From assembly GCA_930367215.1 (NCBI GenBank), contig OV884059.1:231507803-231571802 (forward strand): a stretch of DNA of 64,000 nucleotides, in the 5' to 3' direction. Positions 1 to 10,147 of this stretch are shown here, piece by piece (the first letter of the stretch is position 1; each line of letters opens with the position of its first letter). Source of the stretch: Pollenia angustigena. Taxonomy: Eukaryota; Arthropoda; Insecta; Diptera; Polleniidae. Below the pieces are notes generated by a model. It did no database searches, was not told the DNA's origin, and saw only the letters and a list, made by a program, of their open reading frames with translations. A program made the translations under genes and the position numbers.

Positions 1-816
1 ACCATAAGATATTTTATTTTGTAAATACTGGAAGGAGACCTACATTAATACACTTTTAAAATTTATTAAACACTTTTTAATATTTCGTTCCATTTTCCAG
101 ATTTTTAGATTTCACTACTGTCAGCCAAAGTTGACTTCTATTTTGCGTACGTTCGTGACCACACGTTTAAAATCTTATTATGAAAACTTAAACTCGATGA
201 AATCCATCTTTTGCACTAAACATAGAGCTACCCAAATACTATGGAATCGCAAAAAAAATGCTAGGAAAAGTTTTGTTTTCTATATTATTTGTACATCAAA
301 AGCGTACGAACGTACGTTCGTGACCCCAGGAAATGCCCATATGCAAAAATATGCATTTTCACCAAAATATGCAAAAACAAATCGATGCCATTTTAACGCA
401 AATTTAATGATTCGGAAAGATAGTTCGTCGACATCGTTCTTAGACTATCGACAAAAAACATGCATTTGCATGGAAATCGCTCCCTACTAATTACCAACAT
501 AATAAGATAGTTTATGGGCACAAAGACTATTCCCGAAACAATTCACCATTTTCAATAGGATTCGTCCTTGTGACAATTGAAATGTATGTATGTATGTATT
601 AAACAACCAGCCGATAGGTATACTAAAAGGTCTAGGACCATTTATTTTTAGCGTTACACACATCAGAACAAACGCATAATGCCCTTTCCACTATTGTGGT
701 GTGGGTACAAAAACAAACAATTTATTTTGTTTTATTAAACTGATATCTATTTAAATCTGACTTACATTTTATGTGGTAATATACCTAGCAAGTATTATAC
801 GTTTTAGTTCTGAATT
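1..816. other. Intergenic DNA with fragment of a fly dispersed repeat
   Basis: I see no gene here. The open frame at 131-490 has no recognisable motif and biased low-complexity composition, so I do not call it. Around 530-710 lies a 3' fragment of the dispersed repeat seen more fully at 23167-23816 and 56154-56702: it shares the words GCGTTACACACATCAG and ACTATTGTGGTGTGGGTA. A short GTAT microsatellite lies near 583-600. Confidence 0.4.
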
Positions 817-1078
817 ACATATCTGTGGCATTTTGACAAAACATCTTAAGTCAAATTTAAAAAGTTAAAAAAAATGTTGTTAATCGTACAAATTTTCATT
901 CAAAAAATATTTTTGTTTACGTTTTTAAAATGTTGTATTATAATCGAAATTATTCTTTAATTTCGGTTTATTTAATTACATATTTGATAAAAATGATTTT
1001 TTCACCGAGTTTGTTTTAAAAACTTTTTTGCTATCTTATCTCGACTTAAGATGTTTTGTCAAAATGCCATAGATATGT
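817..1078. repeat. Inverted-repeat MITE-like hairpin
   Basis: The left arm from 817 (ACATATCTGTGGCATTTT, continuing through the ACATCTTAAGTC stretch) is the reverse complement of the right arm ending at 1078. The arms are about 37 bp, with one or two mismatches, around an AT-rich core of about 190 bp. This is the shape of a non-autonomous DNA transposon. I cannot define a target duplication with confidence, so the superfamily is open. Confidence 0.6.
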
Positions 1079-2704
1079 ACGCACAAATTGCATGTTCTGT
1101 TTTACTTTTTTAATAATAAATAAATATTTTAAAAAGCCGAAAACCCGATTATTCGAACCCGGTTTTTAGTTACAAATTCAAAAACCGGGTTTTAAATGTA
1201 TACGAATATTTGACAACTCTAATTTTAAATGTTTATGTTTCAAACTTTTGTTTTGAAGAAACTTGATTTAGAAAAGATTCTTTCACTTATTGTTGACGTT
1301 GCAGAGATTGAAAGTAAAGCGTTATAAAGTTAAATTAATAGTCTTCCATTATACCACTTAAATCTCTTTTTGATTTTTTAACAAGTTTAATAGTCTTGTT
1401 AAGGTCTCGTAGAAGATTGTTTTCATTCTTCTCAAAAAAATCATCTTCATATGAATCATTGTGATAAGTGCCTGTTCTAAACATTCTTAAAAATAAATTA
1501 TTCCCAAACTCTTTGGTTTCATTTTTTGGTAATATTTCAAAAATTGTTACTCGAAGGAAATGTTCCTAAGTTAATAAAGAATAAAACGGTATTTAAACCA
1601 TACCGGCTTGTTATTTTACATTAGAGAAAAAAAACTAATACTGTGAAATATAAATTTTCTATTAATCAATTAATCGACATAAATTATTCTAATTATTCGT
1701 TAATAGAAAATAAGCAATTTTTAATTATTTGAACAGTTAATCGCCCGAAGTTAATCGATTAATCGAAGAACGTTTTAATACCCTAATATGTATATATGTA
1801 TGCACATATATTTTAACAAACTTAATTATAAAGAAGAGTTTAACGATTTCAGTATATTGGATATTTTTCACTGATTCGACCGACAGATTGAAATACCGAC
1901 GTGTTAAGGAAGAAACTTGCTATTTTCTTGGGGTATAGAATAAGATTCGGATAAATCTTTGTCCCCGAAAATGGTTATTAAAAAAAATTTTATTTAATAA
2001 TAATTTTTTTACAGAAAGGTCGCCAGAACAGAATAAAATTAATTGTGACGAATATTATTAAGTTATCTTCATCTATAGATATGTATATATGAGATTTGTT
2101 TACACCTAACCGATTTAAGGAAGGGGGTTTATATAGTATCGTAAAAGTTTTTTATATAAGTACCAACATTTATAAGGAAGTAATGGCATTAAAGGCTATT
2201 TTCGGGTAGTACTTGTATGGGATCTTTAGCCAAATATGGAACGATTTCAATCAAATTTGGTAAGATGATTTTGATAGTAATAAAATAAGGTTTAACCAAA
2301 TTTTAACTTAATACCAACACAAAAAAGTGATGCATTTAGTTGCAATTTAGTACTTACAATATCGTACGTGACGAACTTTAAAAGCTTATAAAATTCTAAT
2401 CAATATTTTTTTGCAACAAATATCTTGCTTTAATCTCTTATTTTGAAACACATAAGACTGATCAATTTCAAATGACAAAGATAAATGATGTTTTTGCACC
2501 ACGTACGTGACAGTAGTTTATCATCCAAAACAAACACAAAAATATACCGCTAATCGAACTATATATTTGGTCCAAGGTCTATTCAATTGGATAGAAATTG
2601 ATATGGTCTTTGCTCATGGATGTTGTTCATTGTTGTTGAAACATTAATTTTAAAGCATAATTACAGGGTTTTCGGTATCTGTGTTCAATCGGCACAAAAT
2701 TGAT
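1079..2704. other. Gene-free AT-rich DNA
   Basis: No coding signal is visible. Words resembling other dispersed repeats occur (GGTTTTTAGTTAC and AAAACCGGGTTTT near 1160-1195; TTAATCGATTAATCG near 1740-1765), but I could not delimit an element. Around 2090-2320 the text resembles the degenerate middle of the GTCCGTCCG repeat family found near 37000 and 63600. Confidence 0.35.
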
Positions 2705-2931
2705 AACTCGTCAGCTCATTACTGGTTTGACCTACCGCCATTGTTTGGCGATTGCAGCAAATTCTTCATACAAAAACGTACAAAATAAATGTTACTGTTG
2801 CTTTGCTGCATTGCCGTAAGAAAAAATATAGTTAAAGCAAAAGCAAAATAAAATGACAACAATAAAAATAAATTTGTGAAAAATAGTTTTATAAAATAAT
2901 GGACCCAACCAAGTGAACGGTTTGCTATGAT

Positions 2932-3522
2932 ATGCAAAGTGTTTTTAGCCTACCTAAGGGAAATGCTTCAACATTTTACTACAAACGAAAATTGAATATG
3001 TACAATCTAACAGCAACCATTATTATGCCAAATATACCAACTTTTACTTATTGTGCCTTGTGGACGGAAGCTCATAGCGGTCGGAGTGGTAACGAAATTG
3101 CTAGTGCTTTAATTAAAATTTTAAATGAATTAATTAAAGATTATCCACTAATTAAAACTTTGACATTATGGAGCGCTTCTTCCGTACCTCAAAATAAAAA
3201 TCAAATTAACGCAACCGCAATCAAAATGTTCTTTAAACAAAATAATATTGATGCCGTAATACAAAAGTCTTCAGAACCAGAACATTCTTTAATTCAAGAA
3301 GTGGACTGTGTCCATGGTGTTATTGACCGGTACTTAAAGAATATTGAAATTCATAGTCCTCTTCATTTACTAAATTTGCTTAAAACAATGCCAAATAATA
3401 AAACAAAACTTAAAGTTATGGAAATGCTTCCGGAAAATTTTCGCACATACTCGTTGGAAGCAAATAAAATGGACTTTCGAAAAGTCCCTTTTGCTAAAAT
3501 TAAAGTACTTCTATACAGTTAA
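2932..3522 (+). CDS. Transposase-like protein fragment (copy 1, presumed catalytic Asp lost)
   Basis: This 196-residue frame lies inside a TIR element. It begins in a segment like FSLPKGNASTFYYKRKLN, runs through WTEAHSGRSGNEIAS (residues 44-58) and LWSASSVPQNKNQ (79-91), and ends near FAKIKVLLYS. The pattern (aromatic-KLN-x-YNLT, then W-x-E-x6-GNEI, then WSDS-x3-QNKN) resembles insect transposon proteins annotated with a DUF7869-like DDE domain; this is from memory. The sibling at 34753-35509 has WSDSC where this copy has WSASS, so residue 82 (Asp in the sibling) is Ala here and the copy is probably inactive. The real exon may begin at about 2948, since TGTTTTTAG/CC looks like a 3' splice site and is conserved in the sibling. 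The N-terminal half of the protein is missing. Confidence 0.7.
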   Translation: MQSVFSLPKGNASTFYYKRKLNMYNLTATIIMPNIPTFTYCALWTEAHSGRSGNEIASALIKILNELIKDYPLIKTLTLWSASSVPQNKNQINATAIKMFFKQNNIDAVIQKSSEPEHSLIQEVDCVHGVIDRYLKNIEIHSPLHLLNLLKTMPNNKTKLKVMEMLPENFRTYSLEANKMDFRKVPFAKIKVLLYS

Positions 3523-3572
3523 AATAATGATTTATGTATATATTATAAAACTTCTACCATAAAAATGCAATT

Positions 3573-3755
3573 TTGGTTAAGTCTGCATCAAAAAATTGTT
3601 TGAAAACTCCTGAGAATTTGTTGAGGAATGTTTTGAAAATATCGAAACCATCATTTATTTCCAGCGATAAAAATAGACACATGAAAGACTTGCTTATATT
3701 TCTTCCACGTGTTGATAAAGCTTATTATAAAAATTTACTCAATATTAAGTTTTAA
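3573..3755 (+). CDS. C-terminal part of the transposase-like protein (copy 1)
   Basis: This 60-residue frame is downstream of the main transposase-like frame and offset in frame, so either a small intron or a frameshift separates them. It contains MKDLLIFLPRVDKAYYKNLL, a charged helix-like tail of the kind that ends these transposon proteins. It is predicted identical to the sibling copy at 34753-34935. Because the first ATG is in doubt (the track used a non-ATG start), the exact start is uncertain. Confidence 0.55.
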   Translation: MVKSASKNCLKTPENLLRNVLKISKPSFISSDKNRHMKDLLIFLPRVDKAYYKNLLNIKF

Positions 3756-3872
3756 TTTTCTTTTTACTTTTGCATTATTTAAGTTGTTTAATTTGTGGCT
3801 TTTTATGTAACTTTTCATAACAGTAGAACTGTTTTTTCTGTTTTTGTAAAGTAAAATCAAAAAAAAAAAAAA

Positions 3873-5117
3873 CAAGTTAGAGTGCTATATTCGGCTGTGC
3901 CGAATCTTTGATACTTTCCACCGACAGTTCGAATGTTTAAGGAGTAATATCTGTATGATGTTATTATTATCTTAAACTGTGACGATTTGTTATTAATTAT
4001 GGATTTAGGCGACTAAACTGTTTTCCGGTAGTAGGGTTTATATAGGGCCTAGGGTAAATTATGGACCGATCTTCACGAAATTTCACAGTCTTTTTCCCAG
4101 TTCTATAAAACTTTGATGTACCAAATTTTGTTATGATAGCATTATTTTTTACGGATTTAGGCGTACTAAACTGTTTTCCGGGAGTAAGGTTTATATGGGG
4201 CCCAGGGTAAGTTATGGACCGATCTTCACGAAATAACACAATTTTATTTCTTGTCCAATAAAACTTTGATGTACCAAATTTTGTTATGATAGCATTATTT
4301 TTTACGTTTTTAGGCGTACTAAGTTGTTTTCCGGGAGTAAAGTTTATATGGGGCCTATGGTAAATTATGAACCGATCTTCACGAAATTTCAAAGATTTAT
4401 TTTTAGTTCTATAAAACTTTGATGTACAAAATTTTGTTATGATAGCAATATTTTTTACGTTTTTAGGCGTACTAAGTTGTTTTCCGGAAGTAGGTTTTAT
4501 ATGGGGCCTATGGTAAATTATGGACCGATCTTCACGAAACTTAACAGTTTAATTTCTAGTCCTATGTAACTGTGACGTGCCAAAATTTGTAATGATAGCA
4601 TTGTTAGTTAGGGTTTTAGGCTTAATATACTGTTTTCCGGGAGTAGGGCTTATATGGGGCCTAGGGTAAATTATTGACGGATCTTCACGAAATTTCACAG
4701 CGTGATTTCCAGTTGAATAAAACGAATTATTGCGAAATCTTACATCATTCTGTGCATTTTTCCACCATTTATGTTAGTTTTTGTAACAAAATTATCAATT
4801 TTTTTTAGGTGGTGGTTCCACATTTTGATTCATAGCTCAGATCCTATTGAACCGATTTTGCTGAATTTCAATCCCAAACTGCTTAGGATAACTACAAGCA
4901 ATTTGACACCAAGTTTGTTGATTTCTTTTGAGTTTTTCGAAAGTGAGCGTGTTTTCAACAGACGGACAGACAGACAGACATACCTAAATCGACTTAAAAT
5001 TACTCAAGGACCCAGAATATATATACTTTATAGGGTCTGAGATGAATATTAAAAAAGTTTCACACGGAATGACAAACTGAATATACCCTCTTCACAACTA
5101 ATTGTGGTGGAGGGTAT
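3873..5117 (+). mobile_element. Dispersed fly repeat with CAAGT...GGGTATA tips, nested in the transposon
   Basis: The block begins CAAGTTAGAGTGCTAT and the short palindrome ATTCGGCTGTGCCGAAT, and ends at GGAGGGTATAAAAA. It sits in an A-rich tract of the host transposon; the sibling at 34292-35955 lacks it at the equivalent point (about 34640-34655), which gives an empty site. It holds five 153-bp tandem units. The end motif CAGACGGACAGACAGACAG (near 4960) and the phrase ACTTTATAGGGTCTGA are typical of widespread dipteran dispersed repeats. I see no coding capacity; the 131-residue minus frame only reflects the repeat period. Confidence 0.7.
3995..4740. repeat. 153-bp tandem repeat, about five units
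   Basis: The word CCGATCTTCACGAAA recurs at 4066, 4219, 4372, 4525 and about 4678, an exact 153-bp spacing each time. Each unit also holds GTTTTCCGG, a TTTATATGGGGCC stretch and AACTTTGATGTACC. The period is divisible by three, so a repetitive 51-residue open frame appears on the minus strand (3997-4392); I regard it as non-coding. Confidence 0.85.
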
Positions 5118-5469
5118 AAAAAAATATAAAAAGAAATTCATCTCAACAACAAGTTACTCAATACAAAGCAATAAGTATACGTATGCAGCACAAAAAGCCA
5201 CTTTTTTAATTTTTTTTTAGAAAAGTGGCGTATGAGCCACAAAACAATATTTTTCATTTTCAAAAAAAATACTATTAAATTCTAACTTTATTCATGAAAG
5301 TGCGCAAAAATTTACATTTTCTTCAAAACATAAACCGGAAGCAGTGGTAAAAATATAAAAAAATTCTATCGGCTACATTTTGAGAAATCTTCATGTAAAT
5401 CTTCTTTTTCGTTTTTCTCCACTCCGACTTTTTGGCATATGCGCCAAACCAATTCTGAGCTGACGAACT

Positions 5470-6170
5470 GTTAATTGCAGTTACTAAAAATGAATCAGAG
5501 AAAAAGTCAGCTTAAACTTTTATTTTTTTTAAATTGTAGCTTATTATAGTACCTAGGAATAGTAAAGTTTGAGTGTTTTTTCCCTTTCTATCATATTTGA
5601 CAAAAAGTTTTAAGCGTTTTAATTTCCTCTTTTTGTTCTCTGGATATACAGAAATCGATGTCTTTTAAAGGAGGTAATGTGCCCACCTCTGCTATACCGT
5701 CCATATTTTTAGAGAAGTTGTGTATTAAAAACCTAATGATGCATATCATAATTGGACAATTTTTCTCATACCGTTCTTAAGATACAAGAAAACCCTATTT
5801 TGTGCCACGCCCACTTCTCCAATTCCGACCACATTTGGTTAGATGTTGTGTGTTTATAACCAAGATGATTGTACCTAATTTGGAAACTTTAGGTCTTTTC
5901 CTTCTCCAGATATGCAGAAATTTATTAAGTCTTTAATGGAAATTGCCACGCCTACTTCTTTGTATATTGATAACGAAGATGCTTATAGATAACTTGGAAG
6001 TTTTTAATAAAAAAAGAAAGTTTTTGCTTATACCTCATTCATTTATGGACCGATATGGGTGAATTTCAATAGCAAACTTTAACGAATAATTGAAATTTTT
6101 CTTAAAACAAATTTTAAACCATTATTATTTTTTATAAATGCGGCAGTTTATTCGAGAAAAATTTAAATAC
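5470..6170. other. Gene-free; degraded dispersed repeat
   Basis: No gene. The words GCCACGCCCACTTCTCCAAT (about 5800-5822) and GCCACGCCTACTTC are inverted relatives of the GTGGGCGGGATTG / AGAAGTGGGCGTGG words at 17130-17165, so this looks like a degraded piece of the same repeat family. Confidence 0.4.
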
Positions 6171-6252
6171 ATATCGCTCCCTTATTGCAACATAGTCAAA
6201 AAAATCTAACTTGGCAAAACGCGATTAAAGTTTTAAAAATGAACCTTTAACG

Positions 6253-6374
6253 CTGGTTCACACTTTTCAAGTTTCAGTCGTCAAGTCTTGAGCTTTTAGG
6301 AAAGAAGGGAAGAGAGAGTGCCATTTCTTTTCCCCTCTCTCCTTAAAACTCAAGACTTGAAGAGTGTGAACCAG
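6253..6374. repeat. 122-bp hairpin MITE
   Basis: The arms CTGGTTCACAC and GTGTGAACCAG open and close the unit. The inner arms (AAGTCTTGAGCTTTTAGG versus CCTTAAAACTCAAGACTT) make most of it a single hairpin with a purine-rich GGGAAGAGAGAG / CTCTCTCC tip. The Harbinger-like MITE at 6375 duplicated the final CAG of this hairpin when it inserted. Confidence 0.65.
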
Positions 6375-6605
6375 GGGTCTAATCACCACATTCGATACTA
6401 TCGTATCGAATAAACTATCGAATGTTTTTGCATACGACAGACACTGACGTATCGAATGAAAACTTATTAAATGTAATGTCGAGTTACTCGATAACGAATG
6501 CTATTATTTCAAATCCCATAATTTTCATTCGATATCAAGTTTCATGATACCAAAATAAATAATTTCGATTAATTTTGCTCGATATCGTATGCGGTGATTA
6601 GACCC
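6375..6605. mobile_element. Harbinger-like MITE, family H1, copy 1 (TSD CAG)
   Basis: A 231-bp unit from GGGTCTAATCACCACA to TGCGGTGATTAGACCC, flanked by CAG at 6372-6374 and 6606-6608. It is rich in TCGATA words. Two more copies lie at 19847-20068 and 61705-61934. GGG...CCC tips with 3-bp CWG duplications match one branch of PIF/Harbinger elements (established for fish Harbinger elements; assignment here is inference). Confidence 0.85.
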
Positions 6606-6819
6606 CAGCACTTATACCTATACAGGTTTGATGAAATATATTTTGCTGTAACTTCGGTTCATTTTGAGATATAATACTGATTTTTTTTTTTACATATGTA
6701 TAAGGAAGGTACGAAGGAACACTTTTACTTAAGTAACTTTACATTTTTGATTTTTGAGATATGACTATGTTGCAATAAAGGAGCGATATATGAATTATTT
6801 GTTATCAAGTATTACTTAC

Positions 6820-7217
6820 TCTGTTTGAGATTCTTTTTCTTCCGGATTCGAAGCAGTGGACGTAAGTTCTTTTATTGTAAAAAATGATGTTCCCTGTAAA
6901 TTTGTCGTTGGTGACATACAATCAGGATTCACTTCAGTTTTTATTATGCAGCGAAGATCTGAGCTATTACTGGGCACATTACATTGTTGTACCTCAGGAA
7001 CTATTGGCATAGCTCTTGGCATCAAACGAGTATAACGTCCCACGGTTATGATATCGCTTATTGAAAAGTGGTCAATGCATATTCTTTTGCATGTGTTAAA
7101 TTCCATAACTTTGCATAACTCACACCACTTTCGCTTCATTAAAGCGTTTTTTGGAGGTGTAAAGAAAGTGCCGCTTCCAGGGACATCTTTCTTACCACAT
7201 AATAAACATTTACGCAT
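6820..7217 (-). CDS. Orphan THAP zinc-finger exon
   Basis: Read on the minus strand from ATG at 7217, the frame encodes MRKCLLCGKKD, then FFTPPKN, W near residue 31, ICIDHF and an MPRAMPIVPE stretch. The C-x2-C ... C-x2-H metal-ligand pattern, the conserved Trp and the Pro-containing tail match a THAP DNA-binding domain (about residues 1-75), followed by a low-complexity Ser/Thr-rich linker. The frame runs into CAGA/GTAAGTAA, an excellent 5' splice site (exon end 6820), so this is a first coding exon rather than a whole gene. No downstream exon could be found at lower coordinates. THAP domains occur in P-element and Kolobok transposases and in host regulators; I cannot tell which this is. Confidence 0.75.
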
Positions 7218-7800
7218 TTTGTAACCGCACGCACAAAGTGTTTACAATTAAAATTATGTTTTTATTATAAAAAAAAATTTTCTTTTGGCACAACTAAAAA
7301 CAAACTTTTCTAAATACAATGTGTGTGTTTTATTGTCATATATAAATTTTAGGTCACAATTACGTTATATTACCAACAATTTTATTTTTGGTTTTAATTT
7401 GTAATTTAAAACACAACTTGTTCTTTGCCACAACTAAAAACGTATTTTTTAAATACAATATGCATTTTATTTAAGTTTAACTTTATTATAAACAAATTTT
7501 GACATTCATACATACAAATATATGAAATAAATCATAGTCTAGCTGTCCCTTTTTTGTGTGTAGTTTTATATGTCTTCTAAAAGTCAAATTGACATCACGA
7601 ATATATAAATTTGTATAAACTGCACACACCAAAAAGAGATAGCTAACATAACTCCACTTCTAGTGCGCATACAAGACGAATTTATAACAGATATGTTCAA
7701 CTCTACAACTACAAAACAAGGCGAAATGCACCAAGGCGAATTCATGAATTATTTAGCGACCGTTTACATGATAAAATGTTTTCATTCTTTTCACCACTGC
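7218..7800. other. Gene-free, local duplicated motif upstream of the THAP exon
   Basis: No gene is visible. The sequence CACAACTAAAAAC followed by TAAATACAAT occurs twice, about 130 bp apart (near 7290 and 7428), a small local duplication. If the THAP exon is transcribed, its promoter would lie here, but I see no convincing core motif. Confidence 0.4.
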
Positions 7801-7870
7801 GACCAGTACCCATGTTTAGTAATTTAAGTGAGAACTTCTAGTATCGAAAATAATTGAAACAAAATTATGT
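7801..7870. repeat. End fragment of the GTACCCATG repeat family
   Basis: CAGTACCCATGTTTAGTA and AAGTGAGAACTTCT match the left end of the complete copy at 59923-60652. The fragment is interrupted by the TAA-flanked MITE at 7873. Confidence 0.55.
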
Positions 7871-7872
7871 AA

Positions 7873-8126
7873 GTCCCAATTTACACTAGGGGCATTTCTT
7901 GCCGGACATTTTTTGAATTCTCTTTTAATCTTACCTGAAGCGTTTGCATATGAAATATTAGAAGTCAGACAGAAATTAATACTAGTATGTAAACTACGAA
8001 AAGTAAGAAAGGGAAATGAAAAAAAGTCCAGTACAGATAGTCGTATACTACACACTCTACCTTTTCGACCCCTCGGCTTCAAACTTCGTCTGTCCAGCAA
8101 GAAATGTCCCTAGTGTAAATTGGGAC
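7873..8126. mobile_element. Harbinger-like MITE (TSD TAA)
   Basis: A 254-bp unit with long inverted ends: GTCCCAATTTACACTAGG at the left and CCTAGTGTAAATTGGGAC at the right. The complementarity continues inward (GGCATTTCTTGCCGGACA versus TGTCCAGCAAGAAATGTC). It is flanked by TAA at 7870-7872 and 8127-8129, the TWA type of 3-bp duplication characteristic of PIF/Harbinger. The open frames on both strands across it are products of the palindrome and not genes. Confidence 0.8.
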
Positions 8127-8206
8127 TAATTAAAAATTTAATGTTATTTAACAGTCACACGTTTGCCGCACCAGGGTTGCATTTTATTGGTAAAAGTAAG
8201 GGAACA

Positions 8207-8957
8207 AGTCTAGTTTACCAACGCAGCTCTAAATAAAAAAAGTACATAGGGTGATAGAAAATTGAAAAATAAGAAGAAAAAATTAAATGGCAAAATTCTC
8301 GGAAACGCATAGTTTCCTAGTTATGGACCTCTGAAATTTGCATATAAACTTGCGATTTCCCTCTACATTTTTGAACGTATATGGCCAATATTGGTATTAT
8401 TTTAGCTCCTAATACTGTTTTTACAAAATTTATATCAAAATGTTACGGAAGTGCACTAGGTAATAAAAATGTAATCAAATAAACCCCAGCTTCTCTAAAT
8501 AAAGCTGCTCTGCATAGCCGGCCTTCGGCCGGGCGCAAGGATTTTATCCTCTATGTTATAATAAACACCGGCTTCGCTAAATTAAGCTTCTCTGCATAGC
8601 CGGCCTTCGGCCGGGCGCAAGGATTTTTTCTTCTCTATGGTATAACAAACACCGGCTTCGCTAAATAAAGCTTCTCTGCATAGCCGGCTCCTTAATCCTT
8701 AATGGAATAATAATATTTAAATAAAATGTTTATATCCAGAAAAATGTATTCAAAAGCTTTTAAATCATACCAATATTAGCTATATACGTTCAAAAATGTA
8801 GTCGGAAATCGCAAACTTATATGAAAACTTCAAAGGTCCATAACTCTGAAACTATGCGTTTCCGAGAATTTTGTCATTTCATTTTTTTTTCTTATTTTTC
8901 AATTTTCTATAACCCTATGTACATTTTTTATTTGGAGCTGCGTTGGTAAACTAGACT
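8207..8957. mobile_element. Foldback element with a tandem-repeat core
   Basis: The left arm from AGTCTAGTTTACCAACG (8207) is mirrored by the right arm ending CGTTGGTAAACTAGACT (8957). The arms are about 240 bp and include matching TTCTCGGAAACGCATAG / CTATGCGTTTCCGAGAA blocks. The core holds the 82-85-bp GC-rich repeat (8488-8690). The right tip was later split by insertion of the element at 8958-10380 and resumes at 10381. No coding region. Confidence 0.75.
8488..8690. repeat. 82-85-bp GC-rich minisatellite, site 1
   Basis: The TGCATAGCCGG word starts at 8511, 8593 and 8678. The unit contains CCGGCCTTCGGCCGGGCGC, able to form a strong GC hairpin, then AAGGATTTT...CTCTATG and ACACCGGCTTCGCTAAAT. 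Two full units and a partial one are present. The same unit recurs near 14127-14275 and, inverted, at 29422-29665, in each case inside a different inverted-repeat element. Confidence 0.8.
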
Positions 8958-9677
8958 AGGGTTGCCATACGTACTGTTTTAAGCAGTACATGTACTGATT
9001 TTTTGCAGTTGTACTGTTTTATGCACAACTCCTAAAACAGTACGCAAATGTACTGTTTTTTACACTTTGTACTGTTTTTTGTACTGTTTTTTTTTTGCTC
9101 AGTCTATATTTAACAGAACTGGCTTACAAAAAATTATGTTGTGTTAAAAAAAAAGTTCTAAAATAATAAGAGTTTTTACGCTGTGGCCATTGTTTTCTCA
9201 TAAATACACAGTAGAAATCTAAATTATAATGGGTGGCTCGTAGCAGTGGTATATTTTCGTGTTGTTATGATTTTATGGCTACCTCTTCCAATAGTCTTTC
9301 CCTTTCCACACCAGAGAAAGACAAAAAAAAATCTAAATTTTTTTAAGTACTAAAAAACACTTATTCCAAAACAGTTATCGTTAATTTTTAGAACTTTTTT
9401 AATTTTCGGGCATGTTCTGGAAATCGAAATCACGTAAAATTGAAAACAAACAAATTTGGAAAATTATCCGTGTTCAAAATTTATAAAAATACCTAATACC
9501 TTTGAGGACCAATTTTCTTTACCTAAACTACTGAAATAAAAAAAAAATAAGTAAATTTTTACAAAATTTTTTTTTGAAAATATTCATCGTTTTCAATTGC
9601 ACTTGATTTTAAATATTTTCAGATTTTGTGAAATAAAAATAAACCAAACTATTTTTTTTGGATTTTATAGATTAATG

Positions 9678-9750
9678 GCCAATTTCACCAAGTTCAGGTT
9701 TTATTGTTTTAGTAATAGTTAATTATAGCTGAACTTGGTAAACTTAGCCG
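9678..9750. repeat. Small AATTTCACCAAGTTCAG hairpin, copy 1
   Basis: CCAATTTCACCAAGTTCAGG is followed by the inverted counterpart AGCTGAACTTGGTAAAC, separated by TTTAGTAATAGTTAATTAT. It is a compact palindromic unit; a better-preserved relative is at 10148-10259. Confidence 0.55.
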
Positions 9751-10147
9751 TAAATAATTTAAAAATTATTTAAAATTGGAAAATTAATTTAGGAAACAAA
9801 CATTTTCTCAAATTCTATATGATTTGTGCAACTATGTGTGTAGTGAAAATTGCTTTAAATATGAATATGTTTAAAGAAAATCGTACTTACAAAATCAATG
9901 AGTTGATTGTTTTGAGCTAAGTAAGGCTTTTCTCCTTTCTTATATGGCTTACAGCAATGTTATGGTTTTCCTGGCCAAATGCTTCGTTTGTAGTGTTTGC
10001 TTTTTAAACGCAAATGGAGTAATTTCATATGTATATTTATGAAATGCCATAAACTGGAAATAATTCTTTTGACGTTACACATTTTAAGTGTATTTCTTTC
10101 TTTATATAATTGTTGTTGCATATTCAATCAAAAGTTTAAAATATTAA

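Larger units (their letters stand above)
2709..5465 (+). mobile_element. DDE-like DNA transposon, 4-bp TSD family, copy 1
   Basis: The element starts CGTCAGCTCATTACTGG at 2709 and ends with the inverted counterpart AATTCTGAGCTGACG at 5465. It is flanked by the 4-bp direct duplication AACT (2705-2708 and 5466-5469). It carries the transposase-like frames at 2932-3522 and 3573-3755, and is interrupted by a 1.2-kb repeat at 3873-5117; without that insert it is about 1.5 kb. Sibling copies at 30355-31897 and 34292-35955 have the same tips with duplications ATAT and AATT. A variable 4-bp duplication excludes TTAA-type Kolobok or piggyBac and would fit Sola-type elements (inference). Confidence 0.85.
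6171..6789. mobile_element. TIR element with 28-bp ends, filled with nested MITEs
   Basis: The left end ATATCGCTCCCTTATTGC (continuing AACATAGTCA) is the inverted complement of the right end TGACTATGTTGCAATAAA (continuing GGAGCGATAT), with one mismatch over 28 bp. Between them lie a 122-bp hairpin (6253-6374) and a 231-bp Harbinger-like MITE (6375-6605), so the element itself is only about 270 bp. It lies just beyond the donor of the THAP exon and may sit in that gene's intron. No duplication was identified. Confidence 0.55.

Noticed and set aside
131..490. 119-residue open frame at the left edge
   Set aside because: Low-complexity composition, no motif, no splice or codon-use support, and bordered by repeat fragments.
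2709..2752. A piggyBac or Kolobok element
   Set aside because: The three copies have AACT, ATAT and AATT duplications, not TTAA.
3997..4392. 131-residue minus-strand repetitive protein
   Set aside because: It is a consequence of a 153-bp tandem repeat whose period is a multiple of three; no start context or homology.
8488..8690. A CRISPR-like array
   Set aside because: Although there are regularly spaced GC-rich words, the intervening sequence is also repeated, so there are no unique spacers, and the host is a eukaryote.
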